This document shows positions 8,834 through 17,224 of a DNA stretch of 36,710 bases, one piece after another. Position 1 is the stretch's first letter; each line of letters opens with the position of its first letter. Below the pieces are notes generated by a model. The model was not told the origin of the DNA and searched no databases. It saw nothing but the letters and a program-made list of their open reading frames with translations. A program made the translations under genes and the position numbers. Source of the DNA: an uncultured Halieaceae bacterium (GTDB lineage: Bacteria > Pseudomonadota > Gammaproteobacteria > Pseudomonadales > Halieaceae); NCBI GenBank assembly GCA_913056165.1, contig CAJXMD010000021.1:1-36710 (forward strand). Reading direction: 5' to 3'.

Positions 8834-9089
8834 TGGCTTTTTCCCATCCGTAACTCCCAGAACAGGCGTCAGTATAGGCCTACGAACAGGAATAGCGAAG
8901 GCGTTAAACCGCTGGGAAAAGCCTCCCAACCCAAGGATTTTTATAGCGAAGTGGGCTTCAGTTGACAGAACTCCACTAGGGGCACTGCTCACAGGAGAGC
9001 CGCAGCTGCGGGTTGGGCGCATTAACAAGTGGCAGCCCCTTGGTGGTACTTTTAGGGTGTGCTGAACGACCCAGAAGAGGCTAAACGTC

Positions 9090-9716
9090 GTGAGAGTAGT
9101 GGTGGCCGGTGGAACGGGCCTGGTTGGAAAAGCCGCGCTGATCGCAGCAGCGAAGCAAAACATACACACCATCGCCGTCGGCAGGCGTCCGAGCGGCCAC
9201 GGGACCGAAGAGATCGTCGCTGACTTTGATGCACTGCCGTCGCTGCCCCAAGCAGATGTGGCACTTTGTGCCCTCGGAACCACGATTAAACGAGCGGGCT
9301 CCAAGGCGGCCTTCAAAGCCGTGGACTACAGCGCCGTGATGGCCTTTGCCGCCGCCGCGCAACAGTCGGGCGTGAACCATTTCATTGTCGTTACCGCTGT
9401 CGGAAGTAATCCTGACTCATCGGTTTTCTATTCCTCGGTAAAGGGAGCCGTTGAGCGTGATCTTGAGGCGATGGGATTTGCCCGGCTGGATATCGTCCAA
9501 CCCGGGCTGCTGCTTGGTCCACGCACCGAGAAAAGGCCGGTTGAGGAGTTCCTGCAAACGGTGTCTCCAGTGATGGATATTTTCATGCGCGGCCCATGGA
9601 AACGTTACGGAAGCGTAAAGGCTGAGGAGCTGGGCGAGGTCCTGATAACGCTGACCCACCAACAAACACCGGGGGTTTTCAGGCATACCAAAGCAGACTG
9701 GACGCGCCATCATTGA
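9090..9716 (+). CDS. Atypical SDR / NAD(P)-binding Rossmann protein
   Basis: A 208-residue nucleotide-binding protein of the atypical short-chain dehydrogenase group, related to the HTATIP2/CC3-like family. The dinucleotide loop is AGGTGLVGKAAL at residues 6-17; the strand motif DVALCALGTTIKRAGS follows, then VVTAVGSNPDSSVFYSSVKG, where Tyr and Lys stand as in the SDR YxxxK motif. The start is a GTG with AGAGG upstream. Substrate unknown; family members act as oxidoreductases or NADPH sensors. It is monocistronic. Confidence 0.82.
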   Translation: MRVVVAGGTGLVGKAALIAAAKQNIHTIAVGRRPSGHGTEEIVADFDALPSLPQADVALCALGTTIKRAGSKAAFKAVDYSAVMAFAAAAQQSGVNHFIVVTAVGSNPDSSVFYSSVKGAVERDLEAMGFARLDIVQPGLLLGPRTEKRPVEEFLQTVSPVMDIFMRGPWKRYGSVKAEELGEVLITLTHQQTPGVFRHTKADWTRHH

Positions 9717-9820
9717 CTTAATCATCTGTGGCTAGCTCCTAACGCCCCTAATCTCGGGCTACCTCTTCACAGAGTGATGGGGTTGTACTACCGTGAGGCT
9801 ACATGTCGAGGAGAATCCCC

Positions 9821-9946
9821 ATGGGTACCGTCGAGTTAATTGCAGGCGCTGTTGTGATTGTTTCACTGTGGTTATTTATACGGGCTTTTCGAAAAGGGGT
9901 ACGCTACTGGCACGACTCGTCGCCACACCGGCATGATGAAGATTGA
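9821..9946 (+). CDS. 41-residue single-pass membrane peptide
   Basis: A short open frame starts at an ATG with a strong GAGGAG site eight bases upstream. It encodes an N-terminal hydrophobic helix (VELIAGAVVIVSLWLFI, residues 4-20) followed by a basic and His-rich tail (RAFRKGVRYWHDSSPHRHDE). Charge distribution predicts the tail in the cytoplasm. The ribosome site and clean topology argue for a real gene; no homologue is known to me. It could be a small membrane regulator, but that is speculation. Confidence 0.55.
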   Translation: MGTVELIAGAVVIVSLWLFIRAFRKGVRYWHDSSPHRHDED

Positions 9947-9990
9947 GGTGAAAAATCCCTGCCGCCCAAGCCAGCAACTGACCTGATGCC

Positions 9991-10242
9991 ATGATCTCAG
10001 GTCAACGACTGACAAGCATTTTCGCCATTCTGTTTCTTGCGGGCTGCGCCCAGACGCCGGACAAAGACAGTGAATCCGACATTGCCCAGCTGGGCCTGAC
10101 CGAACCCCCCTACTTCCCCGAATGCGTCCTTCGGGAAGAAGGCACCTTTCACCAACGCAGGTTGGATAGAACGAGCTATTTTAACGTCGAGACCCGACCC
10201 TCAGAACCTCTCGACGACAGCTGCCGGGAAACCGAGCCCTAG
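9991..10242 (+). CDS. Small lipoprotein
   Basis: An 83-residue protein whose signal sequence ends in the lipobox FLAGC (Cys19 lipidated). The mature part is polar and acidic, with two further Cys residues (in PECVLR and DDSCRE) that could form a disulphide. No ribosome site is obvious before the ATG. Family not recognised. It follows the 41-residue membrane peptide by 44 bases on the same strand and could be co-transcribed with it. Confidence 0.65.
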   Translation: MISGQRLTSIFAILFLAGCAQTPDKDSESDIAQLGLTEPPYFPECVLREEGTFHQRRLDRTSYFNVETRPSEPLDDSCRETEP

Positions 10243-10409
10243 ACCTGTCGTCATCTCGTCTGTCACCCCCGTAAAAACCCGAGGATCCGCCACTTTTTGG
10301 ATAAGATGGCGCTCTGTCGTTGTTTTTTGTCGGCATAGGAGCAGACAGTCATACAGTCTGCTTGCCACTGTATTCTCCCATTCGGCACTGAATAAAAAAG
10401 GAGAGCCCG

Positions 10410-11138
10410 ATGATAAAAACGTTACTTACCGGTATTGCCGTTGCACTGATGTTTGTGATCCCTCAGGGATTCGCAGAAGAACAGGACGACGGTCCGGAAA
10501 TGCTTGGCTTTTACCATTTTTACGCCCCTGACCCCGCCGCCGTCGTGGCCGCGATGGATAAATTCTGGGCCTCGGATTGCGGCAAGGAGTACCCCGCGGA
10601 AGTGGCGCTGTCAGCAGAAGTGTTCAATGGTGGCTACCCCTCGAGCCATTTTGTGCTCAACACCTTCCCCAATGCGGCTGCGCAAGAGAAAGCTGCCTCT
10701 ATCTTGATGGGCTGCCCTGACGGTCGCACATTTCTTAAGGACCTTCAGGCTGCTGGCGTGAAGCCGACGACTCAGTACTTGGGCTTCCACGCGGCAGAGG
10801 GAGGTAACTGGCGCGAGGACACGGCGTTCGCCAAATTCGACATTGTGGTTGAAGGCCAAAATCAAGGCCTTTACGTCGCAGCGTGGAAGAAAATGATGGC
10901 GGGCGTGCTCGAGGATATCGACGTCAGCTCTTATGGCATCGGCGCTGTGGTCTTTGGCAACGACAAGTTCAGTCACTGGGTTTATGTGGGCGCCAAGAAC
11001 TCTACGGAGCTCGCCGCTACCCAACAAGCGCTGCTGACTCATCCAGACTTTCAAACATTTCTGAAAGAAGCAGGTGGCCTGCGCACCAACGTCAACACCA
11101 CACTGGTGCAGATCCTGAAGGGTTACTCCCACGACTAA
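10410..11138 (+). CDS. Secreted protein, first of a paralogous pair
   Basis: A 242-residue periplasmic or secreted protein with a signal peptide (MIKTLLTGIAVALMFV, cleavage near GFAEE). Two similar halves can be seen: one with GFYHFYAPDPAAVVAAMDKFW and one with FAKFDIVVEGQNQGLYVAAW. Each looks like a small alpha/beta unit of the dimeric ferredoxin-like type, judged by the strand-helix pattern only. GGAGAG precedes the ATG. The gene at 11182 encodes a protein of the same size and layout 43 bases downstream, so this is a tandem duplication. Function unknown; no catalytic motif is visible. Confidence 0.75.
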   Translation: MIKTLLTGIAVALMFVIPQGFAEEQDDGPEMLGFYHFYAPDPAAVVAAMDKFWASDCGKEYPAEVALSAEVFNGGYPSSHFVLNTFPNAAAQEKAASILMGCPDGRTFLKDLQAAGVKPTTQYLGFHAAEGGNWREDTAFAKFDIVVEGQNQGLYVAAWKKMMAGVLEDIDVSSYGIGAVVFGNDKFSHWVYVGAKNSTELAATQQALLTHPDFQTFLKEAGGLRTNVNTTLVQILKGYSHD

Positions 11139-11181
11139 ACACAGCGAAAGCTAATCACTCAACAGACACAGAGGAAAAACA

Positions 11182-11904
11182 ATGAAACAGTTGCTCATCG
11201 CTTTACTCATTGGCTGGTCCGGATTCGCTCTGGCAGAGGATGCCCCCGAAACCAACTGGTCAAAGTTTCAGGCCAACTTTTATTTTAAATGCACCGTAGC
11301 TCCCGACTGTATTAAGGCGTACAGCGAGCTGATGTCGGCCCCCGAGATTGCGGAAAATAAATTCGAAGCCGCACTCTACGGCCTCGCCCACAATGGCTGG
11401 GATGACGCCACCCACGTGATGCGTTTCTACTTCAAAGATGCCAATGAGTACATGAAGGCAGGACAGGTCTTTTCTGCTTCTCCTGCCATGCAGAAATTCT
11501 TGGCCGCTGGACGGGAGGCAGGCAACGAAGCTCAGTATCAGACCCTGACTACCCATACCATCATGGAAGGCAACCCAATGGGAACCAAGGCGAGCCTTCG
11601 CTGGAGTATCAAGGTCACCGACCCTGCGACCTTTGTCCCTGCCTGGACGAAGATGGCTGCGGAGCTGGCAGACAAGCCGTGGGGTGGCAATGCCTACGGT
11701 CTCCAGACTTATTACCTTGGGAACACCGGCACCATCACCCACGAGATTTGGGTTGCGTTCGATTCCCCGGCTGCGGCACTGGTATTTTTGGAAGAGTTCC
11801 CCAAAACCGCGGAGTGGCAGGCGTATAACGAGGAAGTGAACGACTCAGTGAGCCTTGTTCGCTCTTACATGGAGCTGACGGCAATCAGCCTCAACGAGGA
11901 CTAA
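11182..11904 (+). CDS. Secreted protein, second of a paralogous pair
   Basis: A 240-residue exported protein (signal MKQLLIALLIGWSGFALA, cleavage after ALA). Its layout follows the upstream neighbour: an N-terminal half with FQANFYFKCTVAPDCIKAYSE and a C-terminal half starting SLRWSIKVTDPATFVPAWTKM, which corresponds to AKFDIVVEGQNQGLYVAAWKKM of the first protein. Sequence identity is low but the repeated pattern and length agree. GAGG lies before the ATG. It forms an operon with 10410 that ends at the terminator at 11982. No function can be assigned. Confidence 0.75.
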   Translation: MKQLLIALLIGWSGFALAEDAPETNWSKFQANFYFKCTVAPDCIKAYSELMSAPEIAENKFEAALYGLAHNGWDDATHVMRFYFKDANEYMKAGQVFSASPAMQKFLAAGREAGNEAQYQTLTTHTIMEGNPMGTKASLRWSIKVTDPATFVPAWTKMAAELADKPWGGNAYGLQTYYLGNTGTITHEIWVAFDSPAAALVFLEEFPKTAEWQAYNEEVNDSVSLVRSYMELTAISLNED

Positions 11905-11981
11905 GTTCTTAAACCCCGTGATGGGTGTACCGGGATATAAATAGCACGCGATAAATCCCAGTCACCCAGCGATAATCACAG

Positions 11982-12005
11982 AGCGGCCTACGGGCCGCTT
12001 TTTTA
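11982..12005 (+). terminator. Rho-independent terminator after the secreted pair
   Basis: AGCGGCC (11982-11988), loop TACG, GGCCGCT (11993-11999), then a run of T residues. It lies about 80 bases beyond the second paralogue's stop and just before the truncated symporter gene. Confidence 0.9.
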
Positions 12006-12020
12006 TTTAGACTACCGTTT

Positions 12021-12590
12021 ATGCTCGGCTCCCTGACCCAACTCGACTGGACGATTATCTGCGCGTACCTCGCGGGCATCATGGGCTTCGCGATCTGGCT
12101 CTCCCGCGGGCAGAACAGTCGCGAAGACTACTATGTGGGTGCTCGCCGTGTCGGCCCCTGGCCAGTAGCCCTGTCAATCATGGCGACCCAATGCTCTACC
12201 AATTCCATCCTGGGGGCGCCCGCTTTCGTGGCCTTTGCGGCAGGTGGCGGCCTGGTATGGCTGCAGTACGAGCTCGCGCTGCCGCTGGCAATGATCTTTC
12301 TGATCCTGTTCGTCATGCCCTTGTTCAGACATCTGAAGCTGGTCTCTATTTATGAATATCTCGAGCTTCGGTTTGATCTACGCACACGGCTGGCTCTCAG
12401 CGGGCTTTTTCTGTTTATCCGAGCCTTCGCAACAGCGGTCACGGTTTATAGCATTGCTCTGGTGATTGACCTGATCACCGGCGTTGGCTTTTTTTGGTCG
12501 GTCATGCTCCTCGGAACTTTTACGGTGGTCTATGACATCTTTGGAGGCATTCGGGGAGTGATCTACAGCGATGAACAGAGGTTTAAATGA
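12021..12590 (+). pseudogene. Sodium:solute symporter, truncated after the N-terminal third
   Basis: The product starts like a full SSS-family transporter: a first helix DWTIICAYLAGIMGFAIWL, the conserved SREDYYVGARRVGPWPVALS and ATQCSTNSILGAP, then TM helices to GGIRGVIYSD. In complete members (about 450-550 residues) that motif is followed by a long run of further helices. Here it is followed by EQRFK and a stop, and the DNA changes to more AT-rich sequence from about 12573. The missing two thirds are not found elsewhere in the window. The protein cannot be a functional transporter. I read this as the left edge of an inserted island. No ribosome site is obvious. Confidence 0.8.
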
Positions 12591-12674
12591 CTACTTTTCT
12601 AGGAATTGCAAAAGCGGAGCCCCATCTCAAAACAGTTATGAAATGGAGGCACCGCAAAACCAGCAAAAAGAGAC

Positions 12675-14963
12675 TCAGAAATTAAAGGTAACCTCTGCGC
12701 CAAGCATTCTTGGTGGGCGCCAAGATTGAATGTGGATGCCAAAGGATGCGAGCTCGAATGCGAAATTTTGCGCGTCCTCATCGAATATATTCTTCCCGAA
12801 GAGTGCTAACTCCCAACTATCATCCCTTGCGGCGTACGCCAAACGCGCATCAACTATCGTGTAGGAACTGAGTAAAGTCGCTGGGGCGTTCGACACAGAA
12901 GAGAAAGACTCATCGGTGTAGTCGAAACTGACTTGAGCAGAAAATTCACCTCCGCTATTTAACTGCCAACCTTTTCTCAGCAAACCATTGAACGTAAAGT
13001 CTGGCGCTTTCGGCATATCCCGATCGACTGTCTGCCCACCTGGAATCACCACGTTTTCAACAGTGGCGTCAAATAGGAATGCTGCACCTAGCAGCAAGTC
13101 CCAGCCATTGTTAAAACTGGCGGCAAACTCTAGCTCACCACCACTAACCGTGGCGTCTCTGTTTCTGATAAATGCTGCTAGACCCTGAAAATCGAATGCC
13201 TGATAATCACTGTAATCGTAGTAGAAAACGCTCCCGTTTAAGCGGGCCCGACCACCAAATAAGTTGGACTGCTTAAACCCAGCTTCAAAACTGGTCAACA
13301 CTTCGGGATCAAACCTTCGGTCCTCACTACCTATCGGGAATCCATTTAAGTTTGCTACATATCCCCCCGCTTTGTTCCCCCTAGATATGCTAGCAAACCA
13401 AAGCGAGTCATCATTTAGACTGTAGTCCAAGCCGAGTCTGCCCGACCAATCTGAATCCTCCTGGGTGTCTGAGAACTGATCTACAAGGTTGGGCGGGATT
13501 GCAATCAAGTCTACGATTGCCGGCCCTCCACCACCGTAATAGACATCAGAGTCGACGCTCTTCTCATCCTCGGTCCAACGTAATCCGACGGTCGCCGACA
13601 AATTATCGCTCAACGAAAACTCCAAGCTTCCGAAGAGGGCATATGACTTGGTGTCTTGGTCCATCACATCAGCAACCGTAAAGTCGAATCCCTCTTCCGC
13701 GGAAGACTGAAAACCAGAAAACGCGGTTTGAGTAATGTCTAGATAAAATAATCCAGCCTGCCAGAACACAGTTTCTGTCTCTCCGCTTACGCGAAGCTCT
13801 TGGGAGAATTGCTCAAGGTCCTGCCCAAATGGGAATTGACAGTAGTCGATTACACTACCGTCGCAGTCTTCATTGTAGTTGAAGCTAAAGTCTTGATAGT
13901 TCGTGATCGAGGTAAGCGAAATGCCGTCGCCGAGCAGCCAATTCACATCCACAGTGACGGTAGTGAAATCGCGCTCCAAAAAGCCCACATCATTAAAGGA
14001 GCTATCGTTAGGCCGGCTCTCGCTACCATCTTGGCCGAAGAAGTCGCAACCAGGACACGCCCCGTTTACAGCATCAGGATCATTTTCTGGTGTGAGTACA
14101 TACCCCAAGCCGGTAACCGGATCATTGGCTCCAGCTGTGTAAGTGTATGTACCTTGATTCGAAAGCGAAAAATCCCCGTGACCAACGGAAAGACCCAGTG
14201 TGAGGTCTTCACTGAGATCAACGTCTAGCTGTCCCCTAACGGCGAAAGACCCATCGATTTCAAATGAATCTTGAAAATCAGGCGCGTTGTTTATCCAATA
14301 ACCATCGCTTTGCTCATAAAAACCCGATAATCGACCCCTCACGCCATCAGCCAGAGCACCACTGATCGCACCCTCGCTACGGAAACCTGTCCCATTCTGA
14401 TCTCGTATTTGCTGCGTGAAATAGGCCTCAAACTCCTCGGTCGGCTCCGCGCTGAGATAGTGCAACAAACCTCCGGTGGCGTTGCGACCGAACAAAGTGC
14501 CTTGTGGTCCTTTCAACACCTCCACTCGCTCGACATCAAAAAGTGTGAAGCCAGTAGCGGCGATGCTGCTTATATAAGTGTTATCGACATAGACAGCGAC
14601 CGGAGGCTCCTGTTGTGTTCCAAAGTCATTTTGAGACACCCCACGAATAACCGGTATCTTCGTTACGGAACCAGAGGCACCACCATCAAAGTTTAGCCCG
14701 GGAGTCTGCGCAGCAATGTCAAAAGCATCGGTAAAGCCCAAGGATCTTAATTGGTCTCCACTAAATGCGGTTATTGAGATACCCACGTCTTGGATGTTCT
14801 GCTCACGCTTTTTGGCAGTTACGGTAACTTCCTCAAGCACTTGGGCCGCGGTTGATGCTGACCCTGTTGCTATGGCCATCGCTGCTACGATGCGAATCAA
14901 CCGAGGGGTCGTTGAAAAACTGAACTTTGGACACGCCGTAGAGGCGTTCGGAACTGTACTCAT
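12675..14963 (-). CDS. TonB-dependent outer-membrane receptor
   Basis: A 762-residue outer-membrane transporter that should take up a substrate using TonB energy. After a signal peptide (cleavage near ASTAAQ) comes the TonB box EEVTVTA, then a plug domain (QNIQDVGISITAFSGDQLR, IRGVSQNDFG, VERVEVLKGPQGTLFGRNAT) and a barrel ending in Phe (AEVTFNF), as outer-membrane proteins do. GGGAGG lies eight bases before the ATG at 14963; an upstream in-frame ATG at 15023 is less well placed. By position it probably imports the island's substrate, which is inference; the family in marine bacteria also takes up many unrelated compounds. An operator lies about 200 bases upstream. Confidence 0.92.
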   Translation of the reverse strand: MSTVPNASTACPKFSFSTTPRLIRIVAAMAIATGSASTAAQVLEEVTVTAKKREQNIQDVGISITAFSGDQLRSLGFTDAFDIAAQTPGLNFDGGASGSVTKIPVIRGVSQNDFGTQQEPPVAVYVDNTYISSIAATGFTLFDVERVEVLKGPQGTLFGRNATGGLLHYLSAEPTEEFEAYFTQQIRDQNGTGFRSEGAISGALADGVRGRLSGFYEQSDGYWINNAPDFQDSFEIDGSFAVRGQLDVDLSEDLTLGLSVGHGDFSLSNQGTYTYTAGANDPVTGLGYVLTPENDPDAVNGACPGCDFFGQDGSESRPNDSSFNDVGFLERDFTTVTVDVNWLLGDGISLTSITNYQDFSFNYNEDCDGSVIDYCQFPFGQDLEQFSQELRVSGETETVFWQAGLFYLDITQTAFSGFQSSAEEGFDFTVADVMDQDTKSYALFGSLEFSLSDNLSATVGLRWTEDEKSVDSDVYYGGGGPAIVDLIAIPPNLVDQFSDTQEDSDWSGRLGLDYSLNDDSLWFASISRGNKAGGYVANLNGFPIGSEDRRFDPEVLTSFEAGFKQSNLFGGRARLNGSVFYYDYSDYQAFDFQGLAAFIRNRDATVSGGELEFAASFNNGWDLLLGAAFLFDATVENVVIPGGQTVDRDMPKAPDFTFNGLLRKGWQLNSGGEFSAQVSFDYTDESFSSVSNAPATLLSSYTIVDARLAYAARDDSWELALFGKNIFDEDAQNFAFELASFGIHIQSWRPPRMLGAEVTFNF

Positions 14964-15436
14964 TGTTTGCCCTCCCAGTGAGGCGGTGCTGATATCGATG
15001 TAAACCACCGGTTTTATTTGCAAATCTTCAACGTAGACAACCCAAAAAGAAAACTCGCGGCCATTGCATTACTGACTGGTCACCAACACCCTATTTCTCG
15101 GTGACATTCTCAAACCGCTTAAAAGGTCATTACGCACTGCTTAATGCTGATCGAAAATGCTGAGTTTATTTATTCAAATGAATAATAAATAATCATCTTT
15201 AGGGCGTCCACCATTTTGTTGATTTTTTTCTGAAATTTTGCGCTGTTGATGCTATTACCACCACTCTCTCTTACAGAGGTTTTATGAAATCTCTACATTT
15301 ATTTGTGTTTTTGAGTAATTTTATGCTCTTTCGTCAACTACTGGGAATAAGCTCGTTAGAGAAACCAACAGGGAATCGATTCCATATGACTGGCGTGATA
15401 GTCTCATCGTCTAACTTCAATTGGACCAAAATAAAG
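14964..15436. promoter_or_regulatory. Divergent regulatory region, TonB receptor / TetR
   Basis: A 473-base AT-rich stretch between divergent genes, holding the palindrome at 15170-15185. The TetR frame stays open from 15284, but that part has no HTH-like features and its start there has no clear ribosome site. Long leaders on both sides may carry promoters I cannot place with confidence. Confidence 0.5.
15170..15185. promoter_or_regulatory. Palindromic operator, copy 1 (TonB/TetR)
   Basis: TTATTCA-AA-TGAATAA is a 7+2+7 palindrome. Read on the minus strand, the 20-base stretch TTATTCATTTGAATAAATAA differs in one base from the site upstream of the molybdenum hydroxylase (31155-31170). It lies between divergent TonB-receptor and TetR genes. 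Probably bound by the TetR protein. Confidence 0.75.
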
Positions 15437-16129
15437 ATGTCCAAGCTAAGCAGCCATCAGAGCGTGGACCACATGACCGCGCGGAGCCCAGGCCGGCCAA
15501 AAAGAAAATCCGGGCTGAAAGAAAAAATCCTAGACGAAGCAGAACTCACATTTGCAGAATTCGGATTTGCAGGAACGACAACGCGTGAAATAGCAGGTCG
15601 GGCTGGTGTCAATCAAAACCTGGTCCGATATTATTTCGAGTCCAAACAAGCCCTGTTCGATGAGGTGATTCGCCGGAGAGGCCAAATCCTTTCTGGTGAA
15701 CGCCATGTAGCATTAGACCGACTTATCGCGTCCAAAGACGGGTACTCGCTCGAAGATCTCATTCGAACCTACCTCCAACCCTCGTGGAACATGAAGCACA
15801 GTGGGCCTGGTGGTGCAGCCTTTATCCGGCTGCAGGCTCGAATCCATGCGGAACCCGATGAGCACTCATTAAAGCTGCGCCGTGAGATTTATGACGCTGC
15901 TGTAAAACGGTACATCGAGGCGGTTGGTCCAATTCTTCCCGAGCTTTCTCGAGAGACAATAAGCGTGCGCTGGACGTTTTTGGTCGGAACATACCTGTTT
16001 ATGTTGAACGACTTAGGCCGAATTGAAGATATCTCCGACGGATTGGTATCCAACATAACTGAAGAAGAACTGCTCGACAGTCTAGTAATCTTCTTGTCGC
16101 AAGGCTTTAAGGCACCCGCGACTCTCTAG
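15437..16129 (+). CDS. TetR-family transcriptional regulator
   Basis: A one-component repressor with an N-terminal helix-turn-helix and a C-terminal ligand-binding domain. The helix-turn-helix is TTREIAGRAGVNQNLVRYYF followed by ESKQALFDEVIRRR, preceded by a basic GRPKRKSGLKEKILDEAE segment. The C-terminal half (about 130 residues) resembles the TetR_C domain with SWNMKHSGPGGAAFIRLQ. The start at 15437 gives 230 residues; an ATG at 15473 is also possible and sits nearer the usual distance from the helix-turn-helix. It stands next to operator copy 1 and should control that operator and the others in the island. The inducer is likely the alkaloid or an intermediate. Confidence 0.88.
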   Translation: MSKLSSHQSVDHMTARSPGRPKRKSGLKEKILDEAELTFAEFGFAGTTTREIAGRAGVNQNLVRYYFESKQALFDEVIRRRGQILSGERHVALDRLIASKDGYSLEDLIRTYLQPSWNMKHSGPGGAAFIRLQARIHAEPDEHSLKLRREIYDAAVKRYIEAVGPILPELSRETISVRWTFLVGTYLFMLNDLGRIEDISDGLVSNITEEELLDSLVIFLSQGFKAPATL

Positions 16130-16287
16130 ACGAGAAAGAACGCATGATAAGCGACTCTTTCGTTCAGATGCACCTTCATTGTCGGGCTGTAACGCGTAAC
16201 CTCGCCCACTAATCCTAGACTCTTCAGTAGGAAGTACATGACACCTTTCGAAATGTACATTTGCGCGGCGGACTCCAAGTCTTCGAA

Positions 16288-17211
16288 TCAGAAGACACAG
16301 TCCGGCTTCGATATGCTCTCAAACCAATCGAGCATGACCGCTGCTATTTCGTCGCTATTCGACTCGGACATCATCATGTGTCCGTTGCCAAAGACCCCGC
16401 GTTCCCAGAGACGAATATGCTCGACGTCCTTACCTAATTCTCTCAGGAAGGTCACGGCCTTACTATTCGCATCCCGCATCCAGGAAGCCTCTCCGGTGAC
16501 AATCGCGATCGGGCATGCATAGGGATCATTTTTTCCTTCAAACTCTGCGGGCGCCAAACCGTTCGCGAATCGCCCCAACGAATGCTCGTAATCGGGATAC
16601 CCTAGAGGCTCAACGGCCAGTATCGCCGCGATCATATCGCCTCCGATAGCCGACATAGCCCAGGCACAGGGTCCGCCTGCAGAATGGCAAACGAGCGCGG
16701 TGCGACCCGTAAAGGTCAGCAGCTGTGACGAAATTGCTTCCATGTGGCGCTGTGACACAACCAAGTCGGAGGCCATCGGCCCCTGACTGGCCATGAAGCG
16801 ATGGCTAGCGTCCTCATTTCTAGGCCATTGGGTATGCTTAACGGCCTCGGGCCATAACGCGCCTTTGGAAGGCGTTACGAAATATGGCAGTAACTTTTCA
16901 TAGCTAGGCGACGGGGTGACATCACCCAAAACTTCTTCGTTCCAAAAACTACGCCCGTGCCCAGGCCGGTCAAGCACAAAAACTGGGTAACCCGCTGCGA
17001 GAAAGACGTGAACCCACCCTTTCCGGCCATCAGACGTCGTAACAAACTCAGCGCCCTGCCCACCACCACCATGTATAAACGTAATTGATGTCTGTTTCGG
17101 GTTAGGTGGTATATACCACTGCAAGAAGGCAGATATGCCGGGAAGCGTACCCCGAGGAGTGCTGTACGGCTCCGTTGTCAGAAAGGTGCCGCCAAAATCC
17201 TTAACGAACAT
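16288..17211 (-). CDS. Alpha/beta hydrolase, last gene of the lower-pathway operon
   Basis: A 307-residue cytoplasmic hydrolase. The oxyanion-hole stretch HGGGGQG is near residue 47, the nucleophile elbow CHSAGG holds the Ser near residue 188, and the catalytic His is likely in FGNGHMMM near residue 283. The family is often described as esterase. It begins 13 bases after the flavin monooxygenase stop, so the two are co-transcribed. In other nicotine pathways an alpha/beta hydrolase cleaves a carbon-carbon bond of an acylpyridine (2,6-dihydroxypseudooxynicotine hydrolase), but that enzyme is longer and not clearly similar, so the substrate is open. It could act on a lactam, an ester or a side chain. 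Confidence 0.8.
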   Translation of the reverse strand: MFVKDFGGTFLTTEPYSTPRGTLPGISAFLQWYIPPNPKQTSITFIHGGGGQGAEFVTTSDGRKGWVHVFLAAGYPVFVLDRPGHGRSFWNEEVLGDVTPSPSYEKLLPYFVTPSKGALWPEAVKHTQWPRNEDASHRFMASQGPMASDLVVSQRHMEAISSQLLTFTGRTALVCHSAGGPCAWAMSAIGGDMIAAILAVEPLGYPDYEHSLGRFANGLAPAEFEGKNDPYACPIAIVTGEASWMRDANSKAVTFLRELGKDVEHIRLWERGVFGNGHMMMSESNSDEIAAVMLDWFESISKPDCVF

Positions 17212-17224
17212 AATCGAAGGCCGC

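Noticed and set aside
8834..9316. Upstream extension of the small minus-strand protein gene
   Set aside because: It overlaps the Rossmann protein gene on the other strand and its translation is low in recognisable features.
12591..12674. Remaining part of the symporter
   Set aside because: Translation of the bases after the early stop shows no membrane helices or family motifs in any frame.
15284..15436. N-terminal extension of the TetR gene
   Set aside because: The extra 51 residues are hydrophobic and unlike any TetR N-terminus, with no clear ribosome site at 15284.
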